Of a DNA stretch of 64,000 nucleotides, positions 18,425 to 28,262 are shown in pieces. A program made the translations under genes and the position numbers. Numbering within the stretch: the stretch's first letter is position 1; each line of letters starts with the position of its first letter. Under the pieces are notes generated by a model. The model had not been told where the DNA came from and did no database searches. It saw only the letters and a list, made by a program, of their open reading frames with translations. The DNA is from Anaerolineales bacterium (GTDB lineage Bacteria > Chloroflexota > Anaerolineae > Aggregatilineales > UBA2796). Location: NCBI GenBank assembly GCA_015075625.1, contig JABTTZ010000003.1:62001-126000 (forward strand), written 5' to 3'.

Positions 18425-18546
18425 AAGGCGGCTCACTTTGTATCGATGTATATCAATGGAGGTGACGCAGATCGAACCAAAACCGTCTCTAGAGTATATA
18501 CTATTTCTTCGTTGAGCTAAGCCATTCACCATGAGAGGGAGTTTTT

Positions 18547-19992
18547 ATGCCAGATATCACGATCATTGGGGCAGGGTTAGCGGGAATGGTTGCCGGTCTG
18601 CGGCTGCTCCAACGTGGTTGTACGGTGACCATTTACGACTCGGACGTCCGCACCGGCGGGAAAGCTGGTTCAATTTTAAAAGATGGACGCTATGAAGATC
18701 ACGGCTACCATGTGTTTCCGGCTTGGTACTTGAATGTTTGGAGCTTAATCAATGAACTGGGCATTTATGATAACTTTGACCGTACCGTAGGCTTTCGTCG
18801 TTTGGGGCGGGGGGATCGACAAAACCCGCAATACATGCCTTTTTTCACGCCTTCCGTGCTGCTGCTCTATTCGATCCTCGATCTGATCAGTCGGGGGGAT
18901 TCGTACCTCGGTGATGAGAGCATCTACGGCTTTTTGCACTCCCGCACGTACTACACAGATGATCTCGCCTTTCAGTATCAAGACCTCATTCTAAAGGCAC
19001 TCTCCGACCCTAGCTACGAAGTCTCCGCGCTGACGATGCGCGATGTGTACCGTCAGCAACTGCGCTACCCCAACCCGGCGTGGAGTTGTACTAAGGGCAA
19101 CCTTCAAGAGTTTTGGGTCAAGCCCATCGAAGACGCCGTGCGCAAACTTGGCGGGACAATCCATCTTCAAAAGACCCTGACACAGATCAACTTTGAGGGA
19201 AACAGCGTCAAAAGCATCGCCATTCGGGATAACGAGGGGACAGAAACGACGCTCCCCGTTGAGCGCTTACTGATGACCGTTCCCCCAGAGCAGTTTTCGC
19301 GCTTGGTGAACGACGCCATGTTCCGCACCGACCCCGAACTACTCGAAGTGGAGTATCTGAAATCAGGACCGCAGGCGTCCTTGAATGTTTATCTAAACAA
19401 GAAAATCCCCGGCATTCCGCGCCACCACATTAGCCTTATTCATTCAAAATATGCTCAGACGTTTATCGACATCTCCCAAATTTGGGAGGGGCTAAACGAC
19501 GGAAATACCGTCCTCCAGAGCCTTGCCTCAGACATTACAACCCTGCTTCCGCTCAGCAAGGGGCTGATTGAGGAAGAAATCTTGAACGAACTTATGGCAT
19601 ATCTCCCCTTTGATAAAAGCAATGTGGTACGCACCGTCTTACAAACGAACGCCGATTCGCCTCTGTTCAAAAACGATGTTGGGTCGGAACTTTACCGCCC
19701 GCACACCCGCACAAAAATCCCGAACCTCTACATGGCGGGGGATTGGTGCATCTCCCATGTGAATCTTGCCTCGATGGAAAATGCGGTGACAACGGGGCTG
19801 ATGGCGGCGGAAGCCATACGCTTTGACCTAAAAATCGACAAGCCGGTGACGATTTTGATGCCCAAGCTCTATCCGCAGTGGGCGCTGGCGGTGCTGCGCT
19901 TTGTCTTGACGCCAGTGGCATGGATAGCAAAGGTGGTTGATACGGTGCAATCGCTCTTCCAGCGGGGGAAAAAGGCAGCCCCTGTTGCCTGA
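18547..19992 (+). CDS. FAD-dependent oxidoreductase, phytoene-desaturase/amine-oxidase type
   Basis: A 481-residue flavoprotein. The N-terminal Rossmann motif ITIIGAGLAGMVAGLRL and following YDSDVRTGGKAGS bind FAD, and the C-terminal block LYMAGDWC...NLASMENAVTTGLMAAE is the usual FAD-closing segment of phytoene/zeta-carotene desaturases. A final hydrophobic stretch (near residues 445-470) could tether it to the membrane. The substrate may be a carotenoid or other isoprenoid, but no other carotenoid genes are in the window. Divergent from the large kinase. Confidence 0.8.
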   Translation: MPDITIIGAGLAGMVAGLRLLQRGCTVTIYDSDVRTGGKAGSILKDGRYEDHGYHVFPAWYLNVWSLINELGIYDNFDRTVGFRRLGRGDRQNPQYMPFFTPSVLLLYSILDLISRGDSYLGDESIYGFLHSRTYYTDDLAFQYQDLILKALSDPSYEVSALTMRDVYRQQLRYPNPAWSCTKGNLQEFWVKPIEDAVRKLGGTIHLQKTLTQINFEGNSVKSIAIRDNEGTETTLPVERLLMTVPPEQFSRLVNDAMFRTDPELLEVEYLKSGPQASLNVYLNKKIPGIPRHHISLIHSKYAQTFIDISQIWEGLNDGNTVLQSLASDITTLLPLSKGLIEEEILNELMAYLPFDKSNVVRTVLQTNADSPLFKNDVGSELYRPHTRTKIPNLYMAGDWCISHVNLASMENAVTTGLMAAEAIRFDLKIDKPVTILMPKLYPQWALAVLRFVLTPVAWIAKVVDTVQSLFQRGKKAAPVA

Positions 19993-20007
19993 TGCTGACT
20001 GACAATT

Positions 20008-20039
20008 CAGGGTGTGTCTGTTATGAGAGAAACACCCTG
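20008..20039 (+). terminator. Hairpin after FAD oxidoreductase gene
   Basis: CAGGGTGT and ACACCCTG form a perfect 8-bp stem with a 16-base loop, 16 bases after the stop at 19992 and before the next promoter. No T run follows, so it is a weak terminator candidate. Confidence 0.4.
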
Positions 20040-20065
20040 GGTCGCCCATACACCACAACAAACTT

Positions 20066-20074
20066 TGCTATAAT
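20066..20074 (+). promoter_or_regulatory. Extended -10 promoter for the sulfite-oxidase-like gene
   Basis: TGCTATAAT is an exact extended -10 element (TG-n-TATAAT). No convincing -35 box lies 17 bases upstream, as is allowed for extended -10 promoters. The start codon is at 20111, giving a short leader. Confidence 0.55.
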
Positions 20075-20110
20075 TTCAAGGAAGTTTGTTTTGTATAGGA
20101 TGTTCTCATC

Positions 20111-20758
20111 ATGAGTTTCCTACTCCGTCGTGAAAAGGAAGAGCAGGTCAAGAATCAAGGGCGGCTGCCCCCCGGTCAATCCCTCACACAGAAGTTCCCC
20201 GTCCTACATTACGGCGGCGTACCCATGTATGAAACCCTTGCCCGCTGGACATTCCGCATCTTTGGCTTGGTGGAACAAGAAAAAACGTGGTCGTGGGAAG
20301 AATTCAACAAACTCCCCCGCCACCAAGTGACCCTCGACATTCACTGCGTAACCAGTTGGAGCAAGTTTGATTGTCTGTGGGAGGGCATCCATGTCAAGAC
20401 GCTCGTTGAGGCGGGCTTGATCAAGGTGAAACCAGAGGCAAAATTTGTTATTCAACACTGCGAGTTTGGCTACACGACGAATACCCCGCTAGAAGCTGTC
20501 TTCAGCGAGAATTTTTTGCTTGCCACCCATTTTGATGGCAAACCGCTTGACCCCGAACATGGCTACCCCTTGCGCGGGCTGATGGGAGCGGTGGCAACGC
20601 AAAAAACAGACACAGATCTTTACCTCTGGAAGGGCGGAAAGTGGCTGCGGGGGCTGGAATTTACGGCGACAGATCGCCCAGGCTTTTGGGAGATGGCGGG
20701 GTACTCGAACACTGCCAATGTGTGGCGGGAAGAACGTTATTGGCATAACCGCCGCTAA
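20111..20758 (+). CDS. Sulfite-oxidase-like molybdopterin oxidoreductase
   Basis: A 215-residue single-domain protein of the oxidoreductase molybdopterin-binding (SUOX/MsrP) fold. Cys79 in DIHCVTSWSKFD is the expected molybdenum ligand, followed by WEGI, and the C-terminal LEFTATDRPGFWE block is typical. No signal peptide or Tat motif is seen, so it is cytosolic by sequence, unlike periplasmic MsrP. The physiological substrate is unknown. It is read from its own promoter and followed 29 bases later by a glycosyltransferase gene. Confidence 0.85.
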   Translation: MSFLLRREKEEQVKNQGRLPPGQSLTQKFPVLHYGGVPMYETLARWTFRIFGLVEQEKTWSWEEFNKLPRHQVTLDIHCVTSWSKFDCLWEGIHVKTLVEAGLIKVKPEAKFVIQHCEFGYTTNTPLEAVFSENFLLATHFDGKPLDPEHGYPLRGLMGAVATQKTDTDLYLWKGGKWLRGLEFTATDRPGFWEMAGYSNTANVWREERYWHNRR

Positions 20759-20787
20759 GCGCGGGCAGTAACTAAAAAGGAGAGGCA

Positions 20788-22689
20788 ATGAGGGTAAGAT
20801 CACAGCACCTTGCTTGGCTTGTGGCGCTTGTCCTCATTGGGGCGGTCTTGCGCTTTTATGGTATTGGGCGCGAACCGTTGCGCGGAGACGAGGCGTTCGC
20901 CGTTCGTTATTGGGCGTCCTCATCAACCTTCCTCTTGAATGATAAAACGGGTTTGGCATGGCGCGAGCCGCACCCCCTCGGTACGTTTTTCTTGTTTGGG
21001 GCATGGAAGGCACTGGTAGGCGAGAGCGAAATAGCCATGCGCCTTCTGCCCGCCTTGCTCAACCTGCTTGGGATTCCCGCCCTCTATGTCATAGGGCAAA
21101 GGTGTGACCGTCGAACTGCTTCCGATAATGTAATTTATCAGCAAAAAGACCATCCGCCTCTCAAGCCTTTCTCGGTTGGGCGTTTTGCTGCCCTTTTGTG
21201 GGCGATCAATCCCTTTCTCATTTGGCACAGCCAAGACGTGCGCAACTACGCGATTTGGGCGGGGTTGGCGGCGGTTTCCCTATGGACGATGGTACGCCTT
21301 TTCCGCCCAAATCCGTCTCGTTGGGATTGGGCCGCCTTTGCTGTGGTGAACACCGCCGCCCTCTATGTCTTTTTCCTCCATGGCTTTTTGATCCTCGCCT
21401 ATATGGTATTCATTCTGGTGCAGCAGCGGGAGCGCCTCCAAATTTGGGTGGTTGTTGTCGGTGGGATGAGCATCGCCTGTTTCCCCTTGTTCTATCAAGC
21501 GGTGCGTTTGGCAGGGAGCGGCTATCAAGGGGCGCTCACCCCCGCCGAGGGCGGGAAATTAGCCCAGTTTGCCAGCATTTTGCTTTGGGGAGAGACTCTC
21601 CCTCTCGCCCTGCGCCCCTTTGCCATCCTCGCCTCTCTTTTTATTGGTGGGCTGTGCCTAGCGGCGGCGATCACGATGGGGGGAGGACGCTCAGCAGAGA
21701 GGAGAACGCTAGGGCTGTGCAGCGCTCTAATTGGTATTCCCCTCGTTCTGTTGATTGTGGCGGCGGGACGCTTGGCGGTTTTTGACGCTCGCTATCTCAT
21801 TGGCTCACTTCCTGCTCTGTTGATGATTGTTGTTTTGGGAGCGGAGGCGCTCCCACGCCTGCTTGGGCAAGGGGTGATTGCCCTCTGTGTGGGCATATCT
21901 TTGGCGGGAATTGTTGGCTACCACGCGCCGGATTATCACAAAGCGCCAGATTGGTACGGACTTCGAGACTATCTGCTGAGGAACGCCAATACGGGTGGAA
22001 CGCTGCTGATGGTTTCCCTCGATCCGGCAACGGGTGTTCTTGACCCCGCCCTTGATTATTATGTGCGCCATATTCATACCCTTCCTTTTCCGCTACCCGG
22101 AGCAGATATGCCAGGCTTGATCAGGGAACGCTTGGAACATGGGCGAGTGTGGTTCATCCCTAGTGGGGAGGGCAGTGCCGAGGCAGAAGCGGTGCTGCGG
22201 GGGCGAGGTGTTCTGATCAGCGACGACAGGGCGGGGCGCTCCTTCCTTGTGCGGCAGTACCGCGCCCCGACGCTGATTTGGGATGAGCCGGATAAACGCC
22301 TAAGCGCCGCTTGGGTCAATGGTGCACGTTTGAACGGCTATGGGCTGACGGGGATTCCCAACACGGGAGGTGCGCTAACGCTGATCCTCTATTGGGAGAC
22401 TCCTCCTCCTGCTGGCGTCACAACCTTTGTCCATCTGCTGACCGATCCAAGCCGGCCACCCACTGCCCAAGCCGACAAACCCAGTGACGGAACGCCCCGT
22501 GACCTCTATCGGCTTGATCTGACAAAGACAGCCCCTGCGGAATATGGTCTCGTCATTGGGCTGTATGATCCGCTCACAAACACCCGCATCCCTCTCAGCG
22601 ATGGCACAACAGGGCTGCGCTTGGAGACTGTTTCCGTTGATCCAGAAGGGACTCCCTTTATAGTAAAGATAATACGGATAGTAAACTAG
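20788..22689 (+). CDS. GT39/ArnT-like membrane glycosyltransferase
   Basis: A 633-residue protein with about ten membrane spans in the first 400 residues and a soluble C-terminal beta-rich domain. The acidic D34-E35 in EPLRGDEAFA, just after the first span, is the catalytic-type motif of GT-C enzymes (dolichyl-phosphate-mannose or ArnT type), which use polyprenyl-phosphate sugars on the outer face of the membrane. The acceptor is not deducible. The gene ends just before a strong repeat hairpin. Confidence 0.78.
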   Translation: MRVRSQHLAWLVALVLIGAVLRFYGIGREPLRGDEAFAVRYWASSSTFLLNDKTGLAWREPHPLGTFFLFGAWKALVGESEIAMRLLPALLNLLGIPALYVIGQRCDRRTASDNVIYQQKDHPPLKPFSVGRFAALLWAINPFLIWHSQDVRNYAIWAGLAAVSLWTMVRLFRPNPSRWDWAAFAVVNTAALYVFFLHGFLILAYMVFILVQQRERLQIWVVVVGGMSIACFPLFYQAVRLAGSGYQGALTPAEGGKLAQFASILLWGETLPLALRPFAILASLFIGGLCLAAAITMGGGRSAERRTLGLCSALIGIPLVLLIVAAGRLAVFDARYLIGSLPALLMIVVLGAEALPRLLGQGVIALCVGISLAGIVGYHAPDYHKAPDWYGLRDYLLRNANTGGTLLMVSLDPATGVLDPALDYYVRHIHTLPFPLPGADMPGLIRERLEHGRVWFIPSGEGSAEAEAVLRGRGVLISDDRAGRSFLVRQYRAPTLIWDEPDKRLSAAWVNGARLNGYGLTGIPNTGGALTLILYWETPPPAGVTTFVHLLTDPSRPPTAQADKPSDGTPRDLYRLDLTKTAPAEYGLVIGLYDPLTNTRIPLSDGTTGLRLETVSVDPEGTPFIVKIIRIVN

Positions 22690-22705
22690 GGTCTGTTGAC
22701 GGTTT

Positions 22706-22775
22706 GGGGTTAGAACCCCTAACCTCCCCTGCCCCCTTTCCCCGTACACAGGGAAAGGGGGCAGGGCGCGTCCCT
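22706..22775 (+). repeat. C-rich intergenic hairpin repeat, copy A
   Basis: A 16-bp perfect stem (CCCTGCCCCCTTTCCC / GGGAAAGGGGGCAGGG, 22727-22766) encloses an 8-base loop; a smaller hairpin GGGGT/ACCCC precedes it and GGGCGCGTCCCT (22764-22775) ends it. The 20-mer CCCCTTTCCCCGTACACAGG (22733-22752) is repeated exactly at 33816-33835. The spacer to hisF (22690-22962) holds no gene that I can see. Confidence 0.7.
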
Positions 22776-22962
22776 ACGGGCGTGCGGGCGGAATGGCGGG
22801 TTAGAATGTCAACACACTCTAGTTCCCGGACACGCCTTTTAGCGGCGGGATCATGAGCGAGCTTAGCCATTTTGACAGCCGAAATTCATTATTCAGCGGT
22901 GCATTATGAACAACGACTCAGTACAATCTACGCCCTAGTGAGCGTGGAGACTCTGAGACTTT

Positions 22963-23718
22963 ATGCTGGCAAAACGGATTATCCCTTGTCTGGATGTGAA
23001 TGGTGGGCGCGTGGTGAAAGGCGTTAATTTCATCAATCTACAGGATGCTGGCGACCCTGTTGAACACGCCCAAGCCTATGACCGCGAAGGGGCAGATGAA
23101 CTTGTTTTGCTCGATATTACCGCCTCTCACGAGGGGCGCGAGACGCTTCTTGATGTGGTGCGGCGCGTTGCCGATTCTGTGTTTATACCGTTTTGCGTAG
23201 GGGGGGGCTTGCGCAGCGTGGAGGATATTCGGGCAACGCTCCTCGCCGGGGCAGATAAAGTCTCGTTGAATTCCAGCGCGGTGCGCACACCAACCTTGAT
23301 CACCGAGGGGGCGCGGTACTTCGGCAGCCAGTGTATCGTTGTTGCCATAGACCCCAAATGGGCAGGTGATCATTGGGAGGTCTATATCAATGGTGGGCGT
23401 GTCCCCACAGGGCTGGATGCGCTTGAGTGGGCAAAACAGGTTGAAGCATTGGGCGCGGGCGAGATTTTGTTGACGAGTATGGATCGGGATGGGACGCGAG
23501 AGGGGTATAACATCCCACTCACTCGCGCCATTGCCGAATCCGTTTCCATTCCGGTGATAGCCAGCGGGGGCGCCGGGTCAAAAGATCATTTTGCCACTGC
23601 CTTCAGCGAGGGAAAAGCAGACGCCGCCCTTGCCGCCAGCCTCTTTCACTACCGCGATCTGACCATTGCCGAGGTCAAGGCATATCTTGCCGCGAAGGGT
23701 ATTCCTGTACGCGCCTAA
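22963..23718 (+). CDS. hisF: Imidazole glycerol phosphate synthase cyclase subunit HisF
   Basis: TIM-barrel enzyme of histidine synthesis that makes imidazole glycerol phosphate and AICAR from PRFAR, using ammonia from HisH. The catalytic Asp11 ([10 protein letters not shown]) and Asp130 (VVAIDPKW) are in place, and the length of 251 is normal. No hisH or other his gene is adjacent, so the pathway genes are scattered. Its stop overlaps the convergent MBL hydrolase gene by four bases. Confidence 0.96.
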   Translation: MLAKRIIPCLDVNGGRVVKGVNFINLQDAGDPVEHAQAYDREGADELVLLDITASHEGRETLLDVVRRVADSVFIPFCVGGGLRSVEDIRATLLAGADKVSLNSSAVRTPTLITEGARYFGSQCIVVAIDPKWAGDHWEVYINGGRVPTGLDALEWAKQVEALGAGEILLTSMDRDGTREGYNIPLTRAIAESVSIPVIASGGAGSKDHFATAFSEGKADAALAASLFHYRDLTIAEVKAYLAAKGIPVRA

Positions 23719-24602
23719 ACGGTGAGGATCAAGGTGTCGTAGGCAAACATAACCTCCGGTATGATCCCCTGTCGTGCCGCATTGATCCGCCGTGCCACCT
23801 CCTGATACTCGGTGAGGTGAAGGCGGTCTGTCTCGTTCAGGTGAACGAACACTACACGTTCGGCATCAAGGCAGCGTAATAGGTCTAAAACCTGCCCATG
23901 TGTTATTTCTCGTTTCAAAAGCGGGTGATTCAGCGGGATGCGGCGCTCGCCCGTAAGTGGGTGGAGATCAAAGACCCCTGCCGGTATAAATACGAGGTCA
24001 AGATGTCCTAAATCCGGCGGGGGCAACCACCCGAACACCTCATCGATCAGAATCAACACTCGTTTGGGGCGTTCGTCTGTCCATTCCAAAAGAAAACCAC
24101 AGGCGATCTCCTCAGCGAGTTGGAGCGGGGTTACTTTTACACCCTGAATGATCACTGACTCATGGGTAGGGATGATGGCAACCGTGATCACCCCTGCCGC
24201 CACTGCGTAATCGCACTTTGTTTTGAGGGCGTGGTATTCCTCGAAGGTTGCTGCGACATTGACGGGAAGGTAGACGGTTGTTGGGTTGACGACGGGTGGA
24301 AATTCATAAAGCGACTCAGGATTTGAGTTCCAATTTCCCTCCCACACGCGAAACCCCGCCGTATGATCGGGATGCCAATGGCTGTAAAAGACAGAATCAA
24401 CGCGGAGGATGCCTGCGCGGTTAAGCTGCACAGCGATTTCTTCTGGGGTGTCGATCAACAGCTTCAGATCGTGAATGAATAGGGAAGGACCATAACGCGT
24501 GTAGGGTGCGCCTTTTTGCCGTGCTTCAACACAGATGGGGCAAGGGCAAAACGGGCGCGGAACGCCCCATGCCCCGCCTGCCCCCAAAACTTCGATTCGC
24601 AT
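23715..24602 (-). CDS. MBL-fold metallohydrolase, PhnP-like
   Basis: A 295-residue metallo-beta-lactamase fold phosphodiesterase. It has the PhnP-type start [17 protein letters not shown], a Cys cluster [11 protein letters not shown] for an extra zinc, and the HWHPDH metal motif. PhnP acts on cyclic ribose phosphates; PqqB and related proteins share the fold, so the substrate is open. I use the ATG at 24602, because a start at 24791 would overlap the divergent P450 gene. Confidence 0.82.
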   Translation of the reverse strand: MRIEVLGAGGAWGVPRPFCPCPICVEARQKGAPYTRYGPSLFIHDLKLLIDTPEEIAVQLNRAGILRVDSVFYSHWHPDHTAGFRVWEGNWNSNPESLYEFPPVVNPTTVYLPVNVAATFEEYHALKTKCDYAVAAGVITVAIIPTHESVIIQGVKVTPLQLAEEIACGFLLEWTDERPKRVLILIDEVFGWLPPPDLGHLDLVFIPAGVFDLHPLTGERRIPLNHPLLKREITHGQVLDLLRCLDAERVVFVHLNETDRLHLTEYQEVARRINAARQGIIPEVMFAYDTLILTV

Positions 24603-24678
24603 TCCGCTTGGCTTGCTCCATTCATACAAAAGGTACAATGCAGTGTAATTGTACACATCCATAAGGTGATAGGCGCTC

Positions 24679-25974
24679 ATGCCCCCCATCCCAACGCCCA
24701 ACCCACACACCGCTCGCCGCGCCCTACGTGCTATTCTTGAGGCGCGGTCACCTCTTGCGGGCTTAGCTGTTTTCGCCCGCGATCTCGGCAATGTTTACCG
24801 GATCACCTTGCCCGGTTTTAATCCGGTAATGGTGGCGGGGGCAGAGGCGTGCCGTTGGGTTCTGGTGGAGGCACGTGAGGATTTACGCTGGAACTCTCCC
24901 GGCGATCCTATTGCTGTACTGCTGCGGGAGGGATTACTTGTTGCGGATGGTGAGATTCATGACACAATGCGGGCGCGGATGAACCCTGCTCTGCACAAGA
25001 CAGCGCTCACCAGTTACCTTGAGACGATGATACACCACACCGATCGGATCGCCGCTGGGTGGTCACCGGAAACACCGGCTGACATGCTCACCGATATGCG
25101 GCGGCTGGCAATGCTCATCCTCATGGAGACGATGTTTCAAGTGGACGCCACCGCAGAGCTTGGGGCATTGTGGCGGGCGCTGCTGAAAACATTGCAGTTC
25201 ATCTCGCCGGGGCTGTGGGTGATCAGCGGGCGGCTGCCCCGTCCGGGCTATGCCGGAGCGCTGAGGCAGATGGATGACTACCTCTACCGCTTAATCGCCC
25301 TACGGCGGCTGCTCCCCGAACAGCCGAACGATCTTTTGGGGCTGCTGTTGGCAACACCGGGAATCACGGATGGCCATATCCGCGATCAAATGTTGACAAT
25401 GATCATCGCCGGACATGATACCAGCACCGGCTTGCTCAGTTGGGTACTCTACCTCCTCGGCAAACACCCTGATATTCAGGCGCGGGCGCGGGCAGAGGTA
25501 GCGGCGGTCTTGGGCGATGCCCCGCCAACGATGGAGAGCCTCGGCAGGTTGAAATTCGTGGGGCATGTCATTGATGAAACGCTCCGCCTTTACCCACCTG
25601 CCCATTTGGGATCGCGCATTGCCGCCCGCGATTTGGAATTCAATGGCTACACTATTCCGGCGGGGGTGCGCGTGACTTATTCTATTTATGTCACCCACCG
25701 TCACCCCGATCATTGGGAGAATCCCCTTTGCTTTGATCCAGATCGTTTTTTGCCTGAACGGTCACGAGGACGAGCGCCCTACAGCTTTTTGCCCTTTGGC
25801 GGCGGGGCGCGAAACTGCATTGGAGCAGCCTTCGCCCAAGTGGAGGCAAAGGTCATCCTTACGCGGCTACTAAGCCGCTACCGGTTTGTCTTGCTACGGG
25901 AAGCTGTTCACGAACACATGGCGGTGACGATTGAGCCGCGTCCGGGGGTCTTTATGAGGGTGGAGCGCCTTTGA
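24679..25974 (+). CDS. Cytochrome P450
   Basis: A 431-residue heme monooxygenase, soluble by sequence. The I-helix AGHDTSTGLL, the E-x-x-R in DETLRLYPP and the heme-binding loop FLPFGGGARNCIG with Cys380 are all intact. The pattern is closest to class II-like, fatty acid/terpenoid P450s (CYP102/CYP4-like E-T-L-R-L-Y-P-P), but the substrate cannot be told. No ferredoxin or reductase gene is adjacent, so electrons must come from elsewhere. Confidence 0.93.
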   Translation: MPPIPTPNPHTARRALRAILEARSPLAGLAVFARDLGNVYRITLPGFNPVMVAGAEACRWVLVEAREDLRWNSPGDPIAVLLREGLLVADGEIHDTMRARMNPALHKTALTSYLETMIHHTDRIAAGWSPETPADMLTDMRRLAMLILMETMFQVDATAELGALWRALLKTLQFISPGLWVISGRLPRPGYAGALRQMDDYLYRLIALRRLLPEQPNDLLGLLLATPGITDGHIRDQMLTMIIAGHDTSTGLLSWVLYLLGKHPDIQARARAEVAAVLGDAPPTMESLGRLKFVGHVIDETLRLYPPAHLGSRIAARDLEFNGYTIPAGVRVTYSIYVTHRHPDHWENPLCFDPDRFLPERSRGRAPYSFLPFGGGARNCIGAAFAQVEAKVILTRLLSRYRFVLLREAVHEHMAVTIEPRPGVFMRVERL

Positions 25975-26137
25975 CTGAGAAGCGGGTACCAGAATAGGAG
26001 TCATGCTGGTGAGGATGGTCTGGGGTGGGCAGTGGTTGCTGTTGGCAGGACAACCTACCGTACCATCGCCCCATAAGGGCAGCGAGAAGCAATCGCAAAG
26101 TCGTGGCATATGGTGTTCAACCGGTGCAGGCGAATGG

Positions 26138-26165
26138 TTGACAGGTCTGCTCATCATGCTATACT
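26138..26165 (+). promoter_or_regulatory. Sigma-70 promoter upstream of the helical hypothetical gene
   Basis: A consensus TTGACA -35 (26138-26143), a 16-base spacer and TATACT -10 (26160-26165) lie about 100 bases before the gene at 26269. The rest of the 25975-26268 spacer shows nothing else recognisable. Confidence 0.65.
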
Positions 26166-26268
26166 CGCGAATGGGATAGCGTGAGGTGATCACTGGGCAA
26201 AACAACTCAGCCCATATTTCTTGTAAGAAGCTGATTGCAGCCCAATCAGCGAGAGTGCTGCAATCACT

Positions 26269-26886
26269 ATGAATCGACTCTTCGATAAACTGCGTCGGAT
26301 CATTGAAAAGCCCGCCCTAACCCCCATCGTTGATGCGCCACCCGCCCCTGCCCTTAGCAATTTTGACGCCCGCGCCGAGGTGCTATGCAAACACGCCGAA
26401 CAAGCCGCTGCCTATGAAACTGATTTGATGGAACACCTAGAGCGCGTCGAGGGACAGCTTGCCCAATTGCAAGTGGGAATGGAGGCCGCCCTGGATGCCG
26501 GAGCAGACCAGCAGGCTTATGAAATTTTGCGGCTGGCAGCACGCTTTCGCCCTCAGAAAGACCTTTTGCACAATGAGATCACCGCCTTTGGGTTGGTTGC
26601 CGGGGCGCTCATCCAGCGGGTGGATGCGCTTGTTGATAATCTTGACGAGGCGCGGACATTGGCGGCGGATGGTTCGCTGAACCCTGTCGCCACAAAGCTG
26701 TTGGATACGGCGATCACGCGCCTGACGCGCTATTTTGTCCTCTTAGAGCGCGTTGCCCAGACGCGCCGCCGCGCTTTACCAGATCGCTTAGCGGAATCCC
26801 TTCTGACGGTGATCGATGACCGCCAGTTGGATTTTGAATTGGCACGATATGTCATGGCACGGCGGCGGGCGTTGGGGTCGGGGTGA
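26269..26886 (+). CDS. Hypothetical helical/coiled-coil protein
   Basis: A 205-residue protein that I do not recognise. After a Pro/Ala-rich start it is almost entirely alpha-helical, with heptad-like stretches (YETDLMEHLERVEGQLAQLQ) and several Leu/Ala/Arg-rich helices. Neither signal peptide nor membrane span is seen, so it is probably cytosolic. It has its own consensus promoter and its stop overlaps the region just before the next small gene, so the two may form an operon. Confidence 0.6.
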   Translation: MNRLFDKLRRIIEKPALTPIVDAPPAPALSNFDARAEVLCKHAEQAAAYETDLMEHLERVEGQLAQLQVGMEAALDAGADQQAYEILRLAARFRPQKDLLHNEITAFGLVAGALIQRVDALVDNLDEARTLAADGSLNPVATKLLDTAITRLTRYFVLLERVAQTRRRALPDRLAESLLTVIDDRQLDFELARYVMARRRALGSG

Positions 26887-26924
26887 TACACGTTAGCGGA
26901 TTACGGTTGCAAGAAGGAGGTATC

Positions 26925-27236
26925 ATGGGAACACTTTGGGTTCATTCACAATATCGGTATGAGAAAAATCGCCCGTTTAGTGAAAGCCTTTCGGGAGATA
27001 GCGTTCATGTGGATTCGGTGATAAGGCTGATTGATAGCGCCTTTTTTTCACTCCCCAATGCCGTCCAACAAAACGCATCGGCACAACGGGCTGTAGAAAA
27101 ACTCAAAAGCCGAATTAGCCGATTAAGAGGCACATCTGCGACGGGCAGCGGAATGGGGCGCAATTGGCTTTCAGAGGATATGGCAGACGGGTGGCATATT
27201 GACATTGAATTATCTGGCACAGTCGCGTTCACGTGA
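26925..27236 (+). CDS. Small hypothetical protein
   Basis: A 103-residue protein starting at the ATG at 26925 behind a very strong AAGGAGG Shine-Dalgarno; the frame is open upstream to 26883 but that part has no ribosome site. The first half is polar (WVHSQYRYEKNRPFSES), the middle helical, and the end beta-rich. No family is recognised. It follows the helical hypothetical gene by 38 bases on the same strand. Confidence 0.55.
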   Translation: MGTLWVHSQYRYEKNRPFSESLSGDSVHVDSVIRLIDSAFFSLPNAVQQNASAQRAVEKLKSRISRLRGTSATGSGMGRNWLSEDMADGWHIDIELSGTVAFT

Positions 27237-27354
27237 GGGGCTAGGGGAGCGGCCATCTAAGAGAGGTTAGAGAATCCACACCTGCGGCGCAGCGCCTAAA
27301 CCCAGAACACGTGTTGGTGGGGCGGCTATCCCTGCTCCACCAATGTAACCCACA

Positions 27355-28146
27355 TTATTTATCCAAAAACCGCGCCAAAATCCCTCGGTAGCGGTTGATC
27401 ATGGCAACTTCGGTCAGGCGGGGGTAGATGTCGTTCAGCCGAGAGAACACAACCGGCAAAAGCCCGCCCATGATGTGAATCTTTTTCTTTTTCGCCACTG
27501 CGTTCAAAAGCGCCGCCGCCACCTTCTCTACCGGAACAACAGGTTGCCCCAATTTCCGCCACATGGGATGGAAGGGCTTTTCTGCCTCGGTTTCCGCCGG
27601 ACTTGGCGAGAAAAACAAGACGGTGACACCCGTTCCGCGATACTCGCGGTTGACCGCCTCGCTGAAGGACATGATGCCGGCACGGGTGGCAACATCGGCG
27701 CTGAAGAAAGGGAATGCCAAGCGCCCATCGGCATAGCCGCCCATATGGGCGATGACACCCCCACCAGCGCGGCGCATGTCCGGCGCAAAGGTGCGGGTGA
27801 CAAGGATTGCCCCTAGAAGATTTGTATTGAGCGTGCGCTGGATTTCCTCATCGGTCAGCAGTTCAAGCCGCTTACGAGGGCTGAATCCGGTGGCGTTGAC
27901 GACAACATCAATCTGCCCCTCTGTTTTCACAACCTGATCGCGCAGGCTATTCAGACCTTCGCCATTGGTGAGATCAACGGTAGCGACACTGCCCCCTATT
28001 TCCTTTGCCAAATCAATAAGGGTGGTGGGCGTTCGGGCGGCAAGCGTTAGCCGCGCCCCCTCTGCTGCAAACGCCCGCGCATAAGCACCGCCCAATCCTC
28101 CTGATGCCCCAATAATGATGACTTTTTTTCCCTCAAAGCGTTTCAT
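27355..28146 (-). CDS. Short-chain dehydrogenase-like protein lacking the usual catalytic Tyr/Lys
   Basis: A 263-residue Rossmann-fold SDR. The cofactor motif IIGASGGLGGAYAR and NATG (84-87) fit classical SDRs. At the catalytic site, however, the expected S...Y-x-x-x-K is replaced by MGG near 135 and F148-S-A-D-V152, so neither Tyr nor Lys is present. It may bind a nucleotide without classical oxidoreductase activity, or use other residues. The start at 28146 follows GGGAGG; an ATG at 28197 lacks this. Convergent with the small hypothetical gene, divergent from tRNA-Gln. Confidence 0.8.
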   Translation of the reverse strand: MKRFEGKKVIIIGASGGLGGAYARAFAAEGARLTLAARTPTTLIDLAKEIGGSVATVDLTNGEGLNSLRDQVVKTEGQIDVVVNATGFSPRKRLELLTDEEIQRTLNTNLLGAILVTRTFAPDMRRAGGGVIAHMGGYADGRLAFPFFSADVATRAGIMSFSEAVNREYRGTGVTVLFFSPSPAETEAEKPFHPMWRKLGQPVVPVEKVAAALLNAVAKKKKIHIMGGLLPVVFSRLNDIYPRLTEVAMINRYRGILARFLDK

Positions 28147-28221
28147 AATGTCCCTCCCACAACTGCGTGACACGCTAGGTATAGGCTGATTCGGCACTTA
28201 ACGCGAGTCGGAAATCTGGCA

Positions 28222-28251
28222 TTGTCGAACCCACAGAAGCTATGCTAAAAT
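28222..28251 (+). promoter_or_regulatory. Putative promoter of tRNA-Gln
   Basis: TTGTCG (28222-28227) and TAAAAT (28246-28251), 18 bases apart, lie 12 bases before the tRNA. Confidence 0.45.
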
Positions 28252-28262
28252 GATGCGCAGAT

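Noticed and set aside
22727-22766. The 16-bp hairpin after the GT39-like gene as an intrinsic terminator
   Set aside because: No T run follows, and the same element is found at 33816, so I class it as a dispersed repeat. It may still stop transcription.
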